From NCBI GenBank assembly GCA_963693285.1, contig OY848929.1, positions 4,652,501 through 4,716,500 of the forward strand: a stretch of DNA of 64,000 nt. Direction: 5' to 3'. Shown piece by piece: positions 52,901 through 64,000 of this stretch. A model generated the notes under the pieces. The model searched no databases. It was given only the letters and a program-made list of their open reading frames with translations, and was not told the DNA's origin. This DNA comes from Xestospongia muta. Its lineage: Eukaryota > Porifera > Demospongiae > Haplosclerida > Petrosiidae. A program made the translations under genes and the position numbers. How positions within the stretch are numbered: position 1 is the first letter of the stretch; every line of letters begins with the position of its first letter.

Positions 52901-53794
52901 AAGACTAACATTTTAGTACATTTATGGTATAAAGATTTGACAAAAATCAGGCAAGGCTATCTAGTGGTTACACGCTGTTTAAGCAGGGGACATGATGATA
53001 TAAATGATAACGTCCGGTAGAGTAAGTTGTAAATTATAATATCTGTTTAGTGTTAATACATCACACTTGTGATATCCATGGTGATAGTGAGACTTAAAGT
53101 CTACAGGATGGATACACTAAGGATGAAACAATCTGGGATTAGTTTGTAACAAACATATAACATTGTGTTTATTTTGGATCAAACAAAACTTTGTCATCAA
53201 TAAGTATAACATTAAAGTAACACATTGACCTTTATAATATAGAGAAAGGTGGTGTCTGTTTAATGGTGTTTGGTGACGTCAGTTAATGGTGCTATACTTA
53301 CTATTGTGCTAATATCATTAAATTATATTACACTAGAACTAGCATATAGCTATATTAACAGACACTAACTAACTAAAAGTAAAAGGTGAAAACTGTTGAT
53401 AAACATAGCTAAAACAAATGCCTCTAATTTTTTTGTTAATATGTTGTTTTCATTTCATTAGTACAAGTCATCACTTACTGATTCCATCTGTTTCGGTGTC
53501 ATCAAGTTCAACAATAGGATGATGACCGTTAGCCATTTTTTTAGGACTAAGACTGCTACTTCTGTAACCGTTTACTTTTAAAACAGTCTGTCCTGTACTA
53601 ACACTGGAATGACTTTCTCCTTCTTCCTCAATGTCCTCTTCTTCTCTCTCTATAAATACTTCTAGGCCACCATTACTTGAGCCACGAGATCCAAGTGTAA
53701 TGGCATCTCTAGAACGACTGCGGTAACTCATCTCTGGTGGTGATTCTTCAAAGACACTGTCCACGAAGACATTGTCTGATGATAAAGTGGTCAT
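46990..53794 (-). CDS. CDK14: Cyclin-dependent kinase, PFTAIRE class (CDK14/15)
   Basis: Twelve coding exons, about 528 residues: 53479-53794, 49756-49839, 48973-49028, 48692-48874, 48536-48627, 48158-48237, 48011-48105, 47814-47938, 47562-47744, 47412-47505, 47204-47316, 46990-47155; all phases agree. The disordered N terminus (about 215 residues) has [12 protein letters not shown], as in PCTAIRE/PFTAIRE kinases. Kinase core: [11 protein letters not shown] (Gly loop), VALKEIRL (Lys), the class-defining PFTAIRE helix in [29 protein letters not shown] (catalytic loop), ADFGLARA (DFG), and [15 protein letters not shown] (activation segment). It ends [15 protein letters not shown]. In vertebrates CDK14 with cyclin Y phosphorylates LRP6 in Wnt signalling at the membrane; that role here is inferred. 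The ATG at 53794 is the first in the exon, and a 5' exon is possible because a cag acceptor lies at about 53831. Confidence 0.95.
49840..53478 (-). other. 3.6-kb first intron of CDK14-like gene
   Basis: The largest intron in the window. It contains the 92-bp tandem array (50423-50630) and short microsatellites (for example near 51571-51600). No exon, antisense gene or mobile-element ORF was recognised on either strand. Confidence 0.6.
50423..50630. repeat. 92-bp tandem repeat, two full copies and a partial third
   Basis: Copies start at 50423, 50515 and 50607 with ctagtgaacatca. The unit holds agtgacctacgatagtta and attagtaagctttaga. It shares its core with the units at 34786-34975. Confidence 0.88.
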
Positions 53795-54376
53795 GATAGC
53801 GGCGTCTTGATAAAGACTGAACGTATTATCCTGAAACACTCCGACAATCGGGCAATAATCTACACACTTACTAGATCGTTTATAATCAGTACAAACTACC
53901 CGGCTGCTTTCAACGCTACCTTTTGGTTCACTTCAATGAATGACACTAAAATGGCATGGCCTTTTCTCACTCTTTAAGCATTTTTTGGCTTCCCGGTAAT
54001 GATAAACGTGGGTGTGTGACACTTACCCCTCTTCCTCTTATTACAATATCAACTTAATCTAACTTGCTCTATTTTTTGTTGATATGATTTTTGTAGCAAC
54101 AATATGAAGTCATTACAACAAGTGAGAAGAAAAAACATCAATTCAAAATACTACTGTATATAATACTATTATATATACCTGCTACAGAACGACATTGGCT
54201 GTTCACAAATAATCAATGTCCTTTGCAGACTAAATTGTATATTATTACACTAACCATTCACTTAATTTATTACTTTTTGTTCATCATCTATTAGATGGAA
54301 TATCTATCTGCTAGATTTTTATATTTAATACTTCAAAAGGTAACAATATTATTGGAACAATAAGACATTTAATATA
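53795..54376. other. Intergenic region upstream of CDK14-like gene
   Basis: The two flanking genes run in the same (minus) direction. The region should hold the 3' UTR of the coiled-coil gene and the promoter or 5' non-coding exon of the kinase gene. No clear element was seen. Confidence 0.5.
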
Positions 54377-57300
54377 TTAACTATTTCTTGCTTCAATTAA
54401 CCTCTGTAGCATGAGATCAGGAACACAATCAAAGTAGGAAAACAGAAAAGATATTTGCAATTGTAAACTCAGTTCTGATTTGTGCTGTTCTAAACTTTCA
54501 AGAAACTGTTGATGTGCTTGCTCAAGTTTCAAAAGCAACTCCTGTCTCTTTAACTCAAAAGCCTCTATCAAGCTTTGCTCAAATAGAATTGCTTCTTGTA
54601 GCTTTTTCTCCTTATCAATTTGTTTGATGAAATCTCGATACTCAGCACTGTTGAAATATTCAAGATAAGTATAGTCTGTTTCATCCCAGATTTCTATGTT
54701 CTGGCAATACTGATTTACAACTGCTTCTTCATACCAATGCCATATTTGTTTCTTCTCTGCTTCATGTTTAAGTTTCTCCAGTTTTTGCATCATCTGCTGT
54801 TTCTCAAGCTCTTTTCTTGCATATTCTTGAAGTTGTCTCTCAACTTCAAGTCTCTCTCGTTCCTTTATTTCCTCTTCCGTTTTTCTTCTTGCCTATAAAT
54901 GCATATATTCAAGTGATTCATTGACAGTGATATTACAATGACTGTTTGTATTTCTGTACCTCTTTCTCTAGTTTTCTTCGGAGCATTAAATCTCTTTGCT
55001 GTTGTTCAAGATCTTGAAGGATTGTAACTTCTATATCTTTGTTTCTGGATTCTCGTTCCTTCCTTTTCCGTTCTTCTTCCAAAAGCTATATTAAAAAATA
55101 AACATTATTTTATTGTTTTACATTATACACCTTTGCAGCTTTTCTTTCTTTTTCTTCTTGCCTCTTCTTTAAAACAAGTTCTGTTCGCTGAGCAGCTAGT
55201 TTAGCTGCTTTTTCCTGATTACGATCAGCAAAATTAAAAGGACGACTGCCAGATGTTGATCTGGAGTCTACATAGTGATATTGAAGTGATATTCATCTTT
55301 CTATACATACAGTCTTACCTCTACTACTTTGTCTGGTACTTGGTTTAGAGACAGTGTTAGGATGAGATATCTCGAATTCCTTTGTATCATCTTGACTTGT
55401 TCCAACTGTTGTGTTTTGGACTATTGGTGAACTACTTTTGTTATCAACTTTAACTGATCTTTCTTGATTAGTTTCTGATGAATTCTTCCTTGAACTAACA
55501 GAGCTGTACTGTTTAACAGACGAAGATTTCCGACTAAAACCTGAAGAATGTCTTCGAGAAGAAGGCAAGGACTGATCTATGTTACTTGGTAAACCAATAT
55601 CAGTCACATGAGCTGTGATGGCAGTACTAACTGAGCTGATGTTACTTGTAATGGATGCCTCCATCTTGTCAAAGTCAGAAACATCATGCAATGATAAAGA
55701 CAATTTAGAATTATTTAGCTCCAGTGATGATGGAGATACAAGATTGACATGATTCCATTCTTTTGGTACAATTTCTTCTTGTGCAACAGGCGACTCAGTT
55801 TTCTTCTTTTCTGAGATATGGTCTTGTTCAAGTGGTATAGTTTCTTCTTGAGAAACTGGTAATTCGTTTTCATTTGTTGCTAAAAGAGCTTGGGAGCTGG
55901 ATTTAAGTACAGCAGTCAAGTCAGTGTGTTTTAATTCATTTTCAAAGATTGTGTTGTTTTCATTTAAGTCATTTCGATGTTTTTCTTCCTCTATTAATAG
56001 TAATTCTTCTTCATTTGAATTATTATTTTCAATTGTCACTTCAGAGTTAATATCTTTGTTTTTTTTTCGTTTTTGTCCCTTTCTTTTTGGCTTTCTTTTA
56101 TCACCATCAATCTCAGGTAATGCCTTCTCAACCATTACATTTTCTTTCCTATCAAGATGTTTAAGATCATTTTTGGCTCGCTGTAGTATCATCAGAGCCT
56201 CCTCATCAGAGTATAACTTCACTCCTCTCTTTTTTAGCCGTTGCTCAACTATCTCTTTTTGAGTTTTGGTATCTGTGTGTTTCAGAGGAGCTTGAGAATT
56301 TAAAGGTGCTAATTGAGTTTCAATTCTCTGATTACTTTCATCCTTCTCTTCAGTATTACTGGTTCTAATTTGACTTACTTTTGTATCATCAAGTTCTCTT
56401 ACATTCTGTACATCAATTTGTGCACTTGTTAATTTTTGGTTTGTCACTAATTTATCACTTAGTTTTATTCTCTCCATTTCATTGTGTTTTGCTAACTTGT
56501 CTTCATTCTCTCCTTGAATAGTGTGTTCTTCATTCTCTTCCATAAGAACTGGAAGATTTGGAGGCAACCATAATGGTCGCTGTTCTTTATGGAACTGTTG
56601 AAGCCTGTCAATAAAGTCTGTGGGATGGAGGATAATATGTTATAATTAGCCAATTATTTATTTTTTGATGAACTCACTCTCTGTCTGTTCGATCATCTCT
56701 CCCACTTGATGCAGTGTAGTTTTAAGCATATTACTCATCTCTGATGATAGTTGAGCTAGTGATTCAAACTGGGAGCCAGAGATTATAAGATCAGGAAAAG
56801 GATTGGGAGCTAAAGACTGATTCTCTCTTGGTCTTGCTTTTTTCACCGATACCATTGTCTGATTTCTGTGTGTGGAAGTAGGTTGAGATATTGGGAGTAA
56901 TTTCTCTGTTATGTTAACACTCCAATTGTCAAGATTCTCAGCTGGCTTTAGTTTCAGTGGTGCTTTTTTCAATCTACTAAGTGGCTTACAAGCTTGCAAA
57001 TAAGAAGCATACCTCTTCTCAGGAAAATCCAAACTCTGTACATGTAATGTTGGTAGTGTAAATGGTTTATTCTCATGGGTGAAAGATTTCCTATAATGCT
57101 TCTTTGCTTGAGGGATATATTCATGAACTTGATTTACATTTTCTTGTGTTTGCGTATGACTATTCCCAAATTGTAGATATGTATTGAGATCAATTAAAGA
57201 TATTGATATCTGTTTTCGCAAGATTGATGAATGATGTTCTTTGTTCTTAACTCGAGATATTGTAGGAAGGACTATTTCACTTCTTGTCCTATATGATTCT

Positions 57301-58123
57301 TTGTTAGGTACTTTTGGTGTAATATTTAAGGACGAACCATCAATGAATATGGTTGAGAGAGGAACAGCAGATAATGGTGGCAGCTTAGTAAGTTTGAGCT
57401 TAGATAATTGAGAAGCTTTAATGTGTCTTTTGTTTTTCTTTTTATGATGTAATGCATTTGTCAATGGCTCTAGAGAAACATCATTTTCCTTCGATTTTGA
57501 GAGATGCTTTGGATATAATTTAGTTTCTTTGAGATGATTAAAATCTACTGTAGTGAGAATTGAAAGATTTTGTGGTTTATTTATAATTGGTTGAATGCCT
57601 AAATGGTTATGATAATATTCGTGATTGAATGATGGATAGAAGTGCCATGTTGACAGAGCAGAGCACACTGATGGAGGAGGAGGAGGGGGAGGTGGTGGAG
57701 GAAGAGGAAGGAATGGTCTCATAAAATGGAAACTCTTTTTACTCCGTTTTCTTGTTTCAAGTGGTATGAATGATTTATGAAGAGGTGGTAAATTCATGTC
57801 ATTTACAGAGGAGTTAATAAAAGGTGATTTAGAAGAGTACATTGAAGGCAGCTTTGAATCTGAAATAAAAAGAGAATTATTACAATAATTACACTTCAAA
57901 TTAATGACATACTTTTAATTGGAGGAAGACTCTGGCTCTTATTATTTTCCTGTGACATTGAAGAAAGTGCAAATGGTTGCCGAATTTTAAGGACTGCCGT
58001 CTGACCTACTCTTTTATCTTTATTAATAGGTGGAATTTTTACAGAAGGTGCTCCGTTATTACTGGCAGAACTCCAAAGTCCTGTTTTGTATGACATAACT
58101 GGATCATGATGATGGAGAATCAT
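54377..58123 (-). CDS. Large charged coiled-coil protein, unrecognised
   Basis: Six exons, about 1,156 residues: 57913-58123, 56678-57859, 55319-56617, 55131-55267, 54960-55085, 54377-54892. The ATG at 58123 (MILHHHDPVMSYKTG) is used; one at 58183 is also in frame. The N-terminal third is basic, with a run of about ten prolines (57670s) and many Lys/Ser. The middle is Glu/Asn/Ser-rich with a KR-rich nuclear-type cluster (DKRKPKRKGQKRKK) and RRHSSGFSRKSSS. The C-terminal 300 residues are a nearly uninterrupted Glu/Lys/Arg helix (EERKRKERESRNKDIEVTIL, EKLKHEAEKKQIWHWYEE) with an aromatic island WDETDYTYLEYFNSAEYRDF. The composition suggests a cytoskeletal, ciliary or centrosomal protein. I could not match a family. 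Confidence 0.75.
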
Positions 58124-58333
58124 TTTATAAGATATGCAGGACAGAAAGAGCCAATGTCTGTGGCATCTAGTGTGCAGCCACACTAGTCAGTTACTTGAAA
58201 CAGTTATACTTCATTGAAGTCTACTACAGTCGATGCAATACTGAAGCCATAATTTATGCTAAAGTGTGAACAATAAAAATTAACAACTGGCCATGTTGGT
58301 AAAAATTTTTAACCCTATGTTGTGAAGGTCAAC

Positions 58334-60406
58334 ATGTCACTCATCAGATCCTACTCCAGGGCTTACTCAATAAATGGCGGGCTAAAGGCAGTCATTTTGA
58401 TAGGAGGTCCTCACATTGGTAAGTAAATACATATTACCTTATCAGTATTTCATAATGCATTCATTCAGGAACTCGATTTCGGCCGTTATCATTTGAAGTC
58501 ATCAAACCTCTATTCCCTGTGGCTGGTAGTCCTATGATACAGCATCACATTGAGGCTTGTACTAAGGTGTGCTAGTACCATACTTGAAAACAAACTACAT
58601 CCCTCAATTGAATTAGCTATTACATAGTCACCTCCTAAAAATAGAGTGATACTATTTATAGAACACGACACTGGGTAATAGCCTGATAATGGAGCATTAA
58701 AGAAGTGCATGTTCTATAAATAGTATCATTCTATAGAGTATATTATTAATGACTTATTGGTAACATATATGTATTTATGTAGTTGCCAAGTATTAAGGAG
58801 ATAATAGTGATAGGATTTTACCAGAGAAACAGGGATTTGACTCGATTTTTGTCTGACATGCAAAGAAAAATTGCTATTCCAATACGGTAAGAATAGTTGT
58901 ACCTATAGTTTCATTTGTTGAGGTCTCTATTTACTCATTCATTCATTAATGTACACAATTTCAACAATCTATCTGTTTCTTTGTTTATAAAAGGCTTTAT
59001 TTGTTAATACAGATACCTTCAAGAGCATTGCCCCCTCGGCACAGGGGGTGGTTTGTATCATTTCAGAGATCAAATTCTCAGTGGAAATCCTTCAGCATTT
59101 TTTGTCTTTAACTCTGATGTCTGCTGTGATTTTCCTGTGAAAGAAATGTACGACTTTCACATGACAACCACCAGTGGTAAAGGATGTGTCGTTTTAGGGA
59201 CACAGGTAGACACGTAATCATTGTTTGACTCTGTCTTTCATGTTCTGACCATTTAGGCCAATGAATCTCAAGCTCTACGTTATGGTTGTATTGTTGAGAA
59301 TCCTACTACTCATGAAGTAAGTAGAGATAAGAACTTTTTTGCTTTATCTTTCTAGGTATTACATTATGTAGAGAAACCAGAAACATTTGTTAGCACTCTC
59401 ATCAATGCTGGTGCTTATCTGTTCACTCCTGATATTTTCACACTTCTAGGTGAAGCGTTTCGATTAAACTATGATGATCCCAATGGGTGAGGAAACTTCT
59501 AAATATTATGATAGATGTAATATGATTTTTTTCATATACGATAGAGTTTATGATAATTGTGATGCTATTGATCTAGAGAGAACTGTCCTCAGAGAACTAG
59601 CTAACACTGGAAAGTTATTTGTTTACATGAATAAAGGTTTTTGGAGCCAGTTCAAAACAGCTGGGTAAAAAAATATTATCATCTTATCTTCAATTAATCC
59701 ATAATCTTTCATACTTTATCTGTTTTCCTCATTTTGTATGCTTCCTTTTAGTAATGCCATTTATGCTAACAAACTCTATCTCTCCCTGTTTCGTCAAACT
59801 CATTCGGATTATCTATCCAGTCAAGACAGCAATGATAAGTTACCTGTTATCATAGGAGATGTTAGAGTCCATCCATCAGCTGTCATTGATCCAACAGCAG
59901 TTGTAAGTAAAGAAAAGATGATTGAGTAATTTATTTTTTCCTAGCTTGGTCCTAATGTCTATGTTGGATCTGGAGTGACTATTGGAGCAGGAGCACGAGT
60001 TAAAGAAGCGATTATATTAGATAGAGCTGAAGTCAAAGTAATAGAGACACAGGTGTTCATGTGAATTCAGTATCCATGCTTTGTAGGAACATTGTTGTGT
60101 TCTTCATAGTATTATTGGTTGGGATTGTGAACTAGAACCTTGGTCTCGTATTGAAGGATACCCTTCAGATCCCAATCCAAATGATCCTTATGCACATGTA
60201 CCTAGAGAGTCTTTGTTCAAGAAGGATGGTCGACTTAATCCATCTATTACTATATTAGGTTAAAGTTTAAGTTTGAAATATTACTTGTATTGAAATATAT
60301 TATAGGTCAGGATGTCCACATTGCATGTGGTCTAATGATACTTAACTCCATTGTCTTACCTCACAAAGATATTCAACGGAGCTACCATAACCAAATAATC
60401 ATGTGA
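58334..60406 (+). CDS. GMPPA: GDP-mannose pyrophosphorylase A (regulatory alpha subunit)
   Basis: GMPPA is the GDP-mannose-sensing partner of the catalytic GMPPB in the cytosol. Eleven exons, about 435 residues (human 420): 58334-58418, 58469-58566, 58783-58886, 59013-59205, 59257-59316, 59356-59486, 59545-59664, 59752-59902, 59945-60037, 60087-60258, 60306-60406. The nucleotidyltransferase domain has [45 protein letters not shown] and [12 protein letters not shown], then VEKPETFVS and NAGAYLF. The C-terminal left-handed beta-helix shows hexapeptide repeats ([29 protein letters not shown]). The catalytic-type loop is altered as in other GMPPA proteins (GGPHIGTRFRP rather than GGYGTRLRP), agreeing with the regulatory subunit. 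It ends [12 protein letters not shown]. Confidence 0.96.
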
Positions 60407-60886
60407 TCATATCGGCTGGTCACATGATATAAGGTTCATGGATAACTAACGATAACGCTCTTGTTGATAAATATAAATTGATTTTTTTGATGTTTGATAT
60501 TTGAAATAATTTTTTGAACAAATGAAATATTAATTAATAATTATTTACCTGTTCATGTGGTAGAAATTACTTACATTGGCTGTAAGTGCTTGTAATACAA
60601 CATTCATCATAAATAACAAATACATTTTTGTCAAATGCAGTAATAGTGAAGTGGACATTAACTAATGAAGTTGTATGGTTTGTAGTGGGTGGTCTTCCTT
60701 TCTATGTATATAACCAAACCACATTAAAAGTATCAAGTTAGTTCAATGGCTGCAAAAACTACCATATTTACTATACTTTGTAGAATCACCTTGATTCAGC
60801 ATTATTAACCCACTTACATCCTGCTTTCCTTAGTAGAAATAAAACAGCTGCAGTTATATTCAAATAACTTCAATTCAATCCCAATC
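60407..60886 (+). other. Intergenic region, GMPPA / beta-helix protein
   Basis: AT-rich sequence holding the GMPPA 3' UTR and the promoter of the next gene in the same orientation. No further feature was seen. Confidence 0.5.
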
Positions 60887-63800
60887 ATGCTTTGTTCTCA
60901 ATTGTATCTCCTTTTGGTCTTGCTAACTTGCGTCATCATCACCTCAACTGAGTCATGGCTAAACTATCTTGTTCTAACATCTCCAGATAGTCCTTGCCCA
61001 GGGTATTACAACGAGTGTCACATATTCTCACATTACATTCGTTATGGTCTTCAGTACTTTGGTAATAACAATATCAGATTTGTTTTTGAAGAAGGAGAAC
61101 ACATTATGAATGCAGGGATTGTCCTTCCGTTTATCAGCTTTATGAATATTGACAACATTACAATGACCAGTACCAGAATACAGGGCTCTAATCCAATCAA
61201 TTCAACTCCTGTTATTAGATGTATCAACAAAACAGGTGGGTTTTCCTTCTATAACTGCAAATCAGTGACAATTATTAATCTTGCTTTTGTGGATTGTGGT
61301 AGCAGTTATGGGACTCTTGAATTTTCCCAGACAGCGTTTGTTGCATTGTCTTATGTCACAATAGAAAATAGAAGAGGGTTTGGTACGAGCATTAGTGAAG
61401 TTGAACAACTCCTAATGGAATTCTGCTCATTCAGTCAAAAATACTCTGTCGATATATCATCACAATGCTTCAATGCAACAGAAGAGCATGGTAACCTACG
61501 TCTTATAAATACGAAAACTGAATTCAATACTGTAATAAAGAATAGCAACTTTACAAATGGTTGTGTTAAGAAGAACATTGCGAGAGATAGTCTTGGTGGT
61601 GGTGGAATCTTAGTACATGTATTAAACAGCAAGTTTTCAAATATTACAATAAAAAACTGTAGGTTTATTGATAATCATTCTCCTGGTTTAAAAGGTGGTG
61701 GTGGGCTTTCTCTACAATTTCTCGACTGTTATTCATGTTATGCATTGATAGACTCCTGTCTATTTATTGGTAATACTGCTAACAATGGTGGAGCAGGGAT
61801 GTACGTAGCTGTCTACAAAGTTTACAGATACAATGAAAACAATGCTGTCGTACATGTCTTGAACAGTCAATTTGTAAAGAACGAGGGCCCTAAATTTGGA
61901 GGTGGACTTTCTTTTTTTTTAATCGAAGGAGGAGCTATTTCAATTACAATAGATAACTGTAGTTTTGAGAACAACATTGGATCAAGTATATATGTTGGTA
62001 AAGCATTCCATACCTTCGATGTTTACAAAGTCCCACTTCCAAAAAGAAGTAATTTTTTTATTTTCAATACTACTATAAATGGAGGAAGAAATGCTAAGAC
62101 TTATCAACATATCGATCCTGAAATACCAGCGATAAGTTTCAATTTTCCAACTTGTATAACAACAGTGTATGCATATAACTTACAAGTTGTTAATAACAAT
62201 ATGCCTGGAATATTGCTAATTAATGCTAACATTATATTCAGTGGAAGGAACAATATTATTGCTAATAACACCTCTTTGTATAATGGCGGTGGACTTTCCA
62301 TTTCAAAAGGGTATTATTTTGATGTTACAGAGAGGAGTCAACTAATTTTTATAGGGAATAGAGCAAAACAATATGGAGGAGCAATATATGTTCCAGGAAA
62401 TCCCAATTCTAATTTAAATTTGTACAGTGACCGGACGTGTACATTTCATCGTGGAGATTCAACTGGCAGTGTCATCTTCATTGACAACAAAGCAGGTCAT
62501 GGAGGGAATGTAATGTATGGTGGCATCATTTTTGACTGTCGGCCTCCACCAACTGAATCTCATTATTTAAACTGTTCTCATCTTCATTGGCAATATGATT
62601 TCAATGATAACACCTCCATTACATCACCTCCTAGAGTGGTATGTGCTTGTGAACATGGCAGACCAAAGTGTGATTCAAATATCGTCTACAATCAATCGAT
62701 CTATCCAGGACAGTGGATCAACTTAAGTGTAATAACAATTGGCGAATGTGGTGGCATAAGTTCAGGTAGTATATCACCTATGGTAAAAGGAGCAACCATT
62801 TTTACTAATGGTAACTACCGAACAATGCATTATTGTAAAAAATTTAGTTTCTTGCTCAAACCTTTAAACTACTCTGATACAACCATAAACAGTGCTGAAT
62901 TGAATATTACTGTTCCTACTGGAAAAATTATTGGCAACTATTTTGTGAAAAATAAAATAACTTTTCAACCATGTCCAATCGGATTTAAATATAATACTTC
63001 AACACAGTCATGTGATTGCTCTGCTGAGATACAATCTACAATATCTGAAGTAATTTGTAATATATCCACTGTACTGATCACTAGAGCTGGTAATAATTGG
63101 ATATCATATTCTGAAGAAAATGACTGCATTATTGCTTATTCTCATTGTCCATTTGATTACTGTAACATTGGCTCAATATCCTTCAATATCATCAACTCTG
63201 TTGACAGTCAATGTATGTATAACCGAAGTGGTGTCTTTTGTGGACAATGTCAACCAGGACTAAGTGTTATGTTAGGTTCCAACAAATGTGCTCTGTGTTC
63301 TAATATCTATTTGACTCTCTTGCTTCCTGTTATGTTACTTGGTTTAGCACTGGTGTTTTTTCTGATGATTCTCAATCTGACTGTCTCTGTGGGTACTATA
63401 AATGCATTGTTGTTTTATGCAAACATTGTTAAGCTAAATGAAACAGCTTTCTTTCCTCGTGGTAAAATAGCAGCTGTGAGTCAATTCATTGCATGGCTCA
63501 ACTTAGATATGGGCATTGAGACTTGCTTCTTTAATGGTTTGACCAATTACTGGAAAACATGGCTACAATTCGTCTTTCCCATTTACTTGTGGCTGCTTGT
63601 CATTGCAATTATAATAGGATGTCATTACTCCATTCGATTGTCACGCATCTGTCCCAGTAATTTGGTTCCTGTATTAGTCACAGTTATTTTTATGTCATAT
63701 ACAAAATTGTTACGTAACATTACCAGTATCCTGATGATGAGTCAATTAAAATGTGGGCAGTACTCTAAGCTGGTGTGGAGTGTTGATGGTAACATTATGT

Positions 63801-64000
63801 ACTGGAAGACATTACACTTAGTTTTGTTTATTTTCACCTGCTTTATGCTAATTGTTGGGTTAGTGTATACACTATTTGTATTTTTGTGCCCATGGCTTGA
63901 ACGATATGGTAATAAGCTGTCACATTGCCCCAAGTTGACATGGAAATTGAAACCACTTATTGATGCTTATTGTGGTCCATATAAGGACAATTATCGGTAT
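60887..64000 (+). CDS. Beta-helix extracellular, multi-TM surface protein (right end cut)
   Basis: A single open frame of 1,038 codons from ATG 60887 to the window edge, without any intron. The signal peptide is LYLLLVLLTCVIITSTES. Residues about 30-620 are Asn/Gly/Ser-rich with repeated strand motifs of a right-handed parallel beta-helix (FIDNHSPGLKGGGGLSL, FIGNTANNGGAGMYVA, FENNIGSSIYVG, IGNRAKQYGGAIYVPG) and many N-glycosylation sites. A Cys-rich module follows (FQPCPIGFKYNTSTQSCDC, then VFCGQCQPGLSVMLGSNKC). At least five hydrophobic helices come next (from about 63300), with FIAWLNLDMGIETCFF between them. This architecture recurs as a large family in sponge gene sets as far as I recall; no function is known. 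It probably acts as an adhesion or recognition receptor. The C terminus lies outside the window. Confidence 0.85.
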   Translation, partial: MLCSQLYLLLVLLTCVIITSTESWLNYLVLTSPDSPCPGYYNECHIFSHYIRYGLQYFGNNNIRFVFEEGEHIMNAGIVLPFISFMNIDNITMTSTRIQGSNPINSTPVIRCINKTGGFSFYNCKSVTIINLAFVDCGSSYGTLEFSQTAFVALSYVTIENRRGFGTSISEVEQLLMEFCSFSQKYSVDISSQCFNATEEHGNLRLINTKTEFNTVIKNSNFTNGCVKKNIARDSLGGGGILVHVLNSKFSNITIKNCRFIDNHSPGLKGGGGLSLQFLDCYSCYALIDSCLFIGNTANNGGAGMYVAVYKVYRYNENNAVVHVLNSQFVKNEGPKFGGGLSFFLIEGGAISITIDNCSFENNIGSSIYVGKAFHTFDVYKVPLPKRSNFFIFNTTINGGRNAKTYQHIDPEIPAISFNFPTCITTVYAYNLQVVNNNMPGILLINANIIFSGRNNIIANNTSLYNGGGLSISKGYYFDVTERSQLIFIGNRAKQYGGAIYVPGNPNSNLNLYSDRTCTFHRGDSTGSVIFIDNKAGHGGNVMYGGIIFDCRPPPTESHYLNCSHLHWQYDFNDNTSITSPPRVVCACEHGRPKCDSNIVYNQSIYPGQWINLSVITIGECGGISSGSISPMVKGATIFTNGNYRTMHYCKKFSFLLKPLNYSDTTINSAELNITVPTGKIIGNYFVKNKITFQPCPIGFKYNTSTQSCDCSAEIQSTISEVICNISTVLITRAGNNWISYSEENDCIIAYSHCPFDYCNIGSISFNIINSVDSQCMYNRSGVFCGQCQPGLSVMLGSNKCALCSNIYLTLLLPVMLLGLALVFFLMILNLTVSVGTINALLFYANIVKLNETAFFPRGKIAAVSQFIAWLNLDMGIETCFFNGLTNYWKTWLQFVFPIYLWLLVIAIIIGCHYSIRLSRICPSNLVPVLVTVIFMSYTKLLRNITSILMMSQLKCGQYSKLVWSVDGNIMYWKTLHLVLFIFTCFMLIVGLVYTLFVFLCPWLERYGNKLSHCPKLTWKLKPLIDAYCGPYKDNYRY

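Noticed and set aside
46990..53794. Assignment as a PCTAIRE kinase (CDK16/17/18)
   Set aside because: The N-terminal KRRLS stretch fits, but the helix reads PFTAIRE and the activation and C-lobe sequence is closer to CDK14/15.
55924..56262. Open + strand frame rich in Phe and Ser
   Set aside because: Mirror image of the Lys/Glu-rich exon of the minus-strand coiled-coil gene; no splice or start support.

Overview
The window looks like nuclear DNA of a sponge, most likely a demosponge close to Amphimedon. It is AT-rich and tightly packed: about 18 protein genes on both strands in 64 kb. Most introns are 45-150 nt with GT...AG ends, and CT/GA and AT microsatellites are frequent. Most genes are metazoan families (tensin, Frizzled-type CRD, tetraspanin, PFTAIRE kinase, PDZ/SH3/PH scaffolds). 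A few look sponge-specific (a beta-helix multi-TM receptor-like protein, a small methyltransferase family). The organism call is an inference from gene content and structure.

Layout, left to right. 1-4021 (+) is the 3' part of a tensin (Tyr/Pro-rich linker, SH2, PTB). 4378-5199 (-) is an intronless Frizzled-CRD surface protein. 5453-14584 (-) is a 25-exon scaffold with the unusual order PH, SH3, PDZ, macro domain. After a 2.8-kb gap, 17383-21837 (+) is an unrecognised coiled-coil protein and 22144-22744 (+) is ribosomal protein eS26. 23079-24979 (-) is a head-to-tail pair of SAM methyltransferase genes. 25435-28826 (+) is trimethylguanosine synthase TGS1, 28966-30151 (+) a secreted phosphodiesterase-like alkaline-phosphatase-superfamily protein, and 30290-31018 (+) an intronless tetraspanin. 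31181-31944 (-) is LRRC20-like and 32143-37194 (+) a GOLD-domain protein. 37626-38675 (+) is a third copy of the methyltransferase. 38830-43210 (-) is a degenerate dynamin-like GTPase. 43799-46461 (+) is an SLC49/DIRC2-like MFS transporter. 46990-53794 (-) is a CDK14/15 (PFTAIRE) kinase. 54377-58123 (-) is a long charged coiled-coil protein. 58334-60406 (+) is GMPPA. 60887 to the right edge (+) is an intronless beta-helix multi-TM protein, cut by the window.

Exon models were built by hand from splice consensus. Reading-frame phase was checked across the junctions of the multi-exon models. The most striking points are: (i) a PDZ + macro-domain scaffold whose macro domain has lost the usual ADP-ribose motif; (ii) an apparent AT-AC U12-type intron in the catalytic domain of TGS1, the enzyme that caps the minor-spliceosome snRNAs, with a second U12-like intron in the next gene; (iii) a dynamin-like protein whose Walker A lysine is replaced; (iv) duplicated methyltransferases that keep an intron that is a multiple of three and free of stop codons; (v) a tandem-repeat family shared by introns about 15 kb apart. 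No tRNA, rRNA, CRISPR or transposase gene could be supported.
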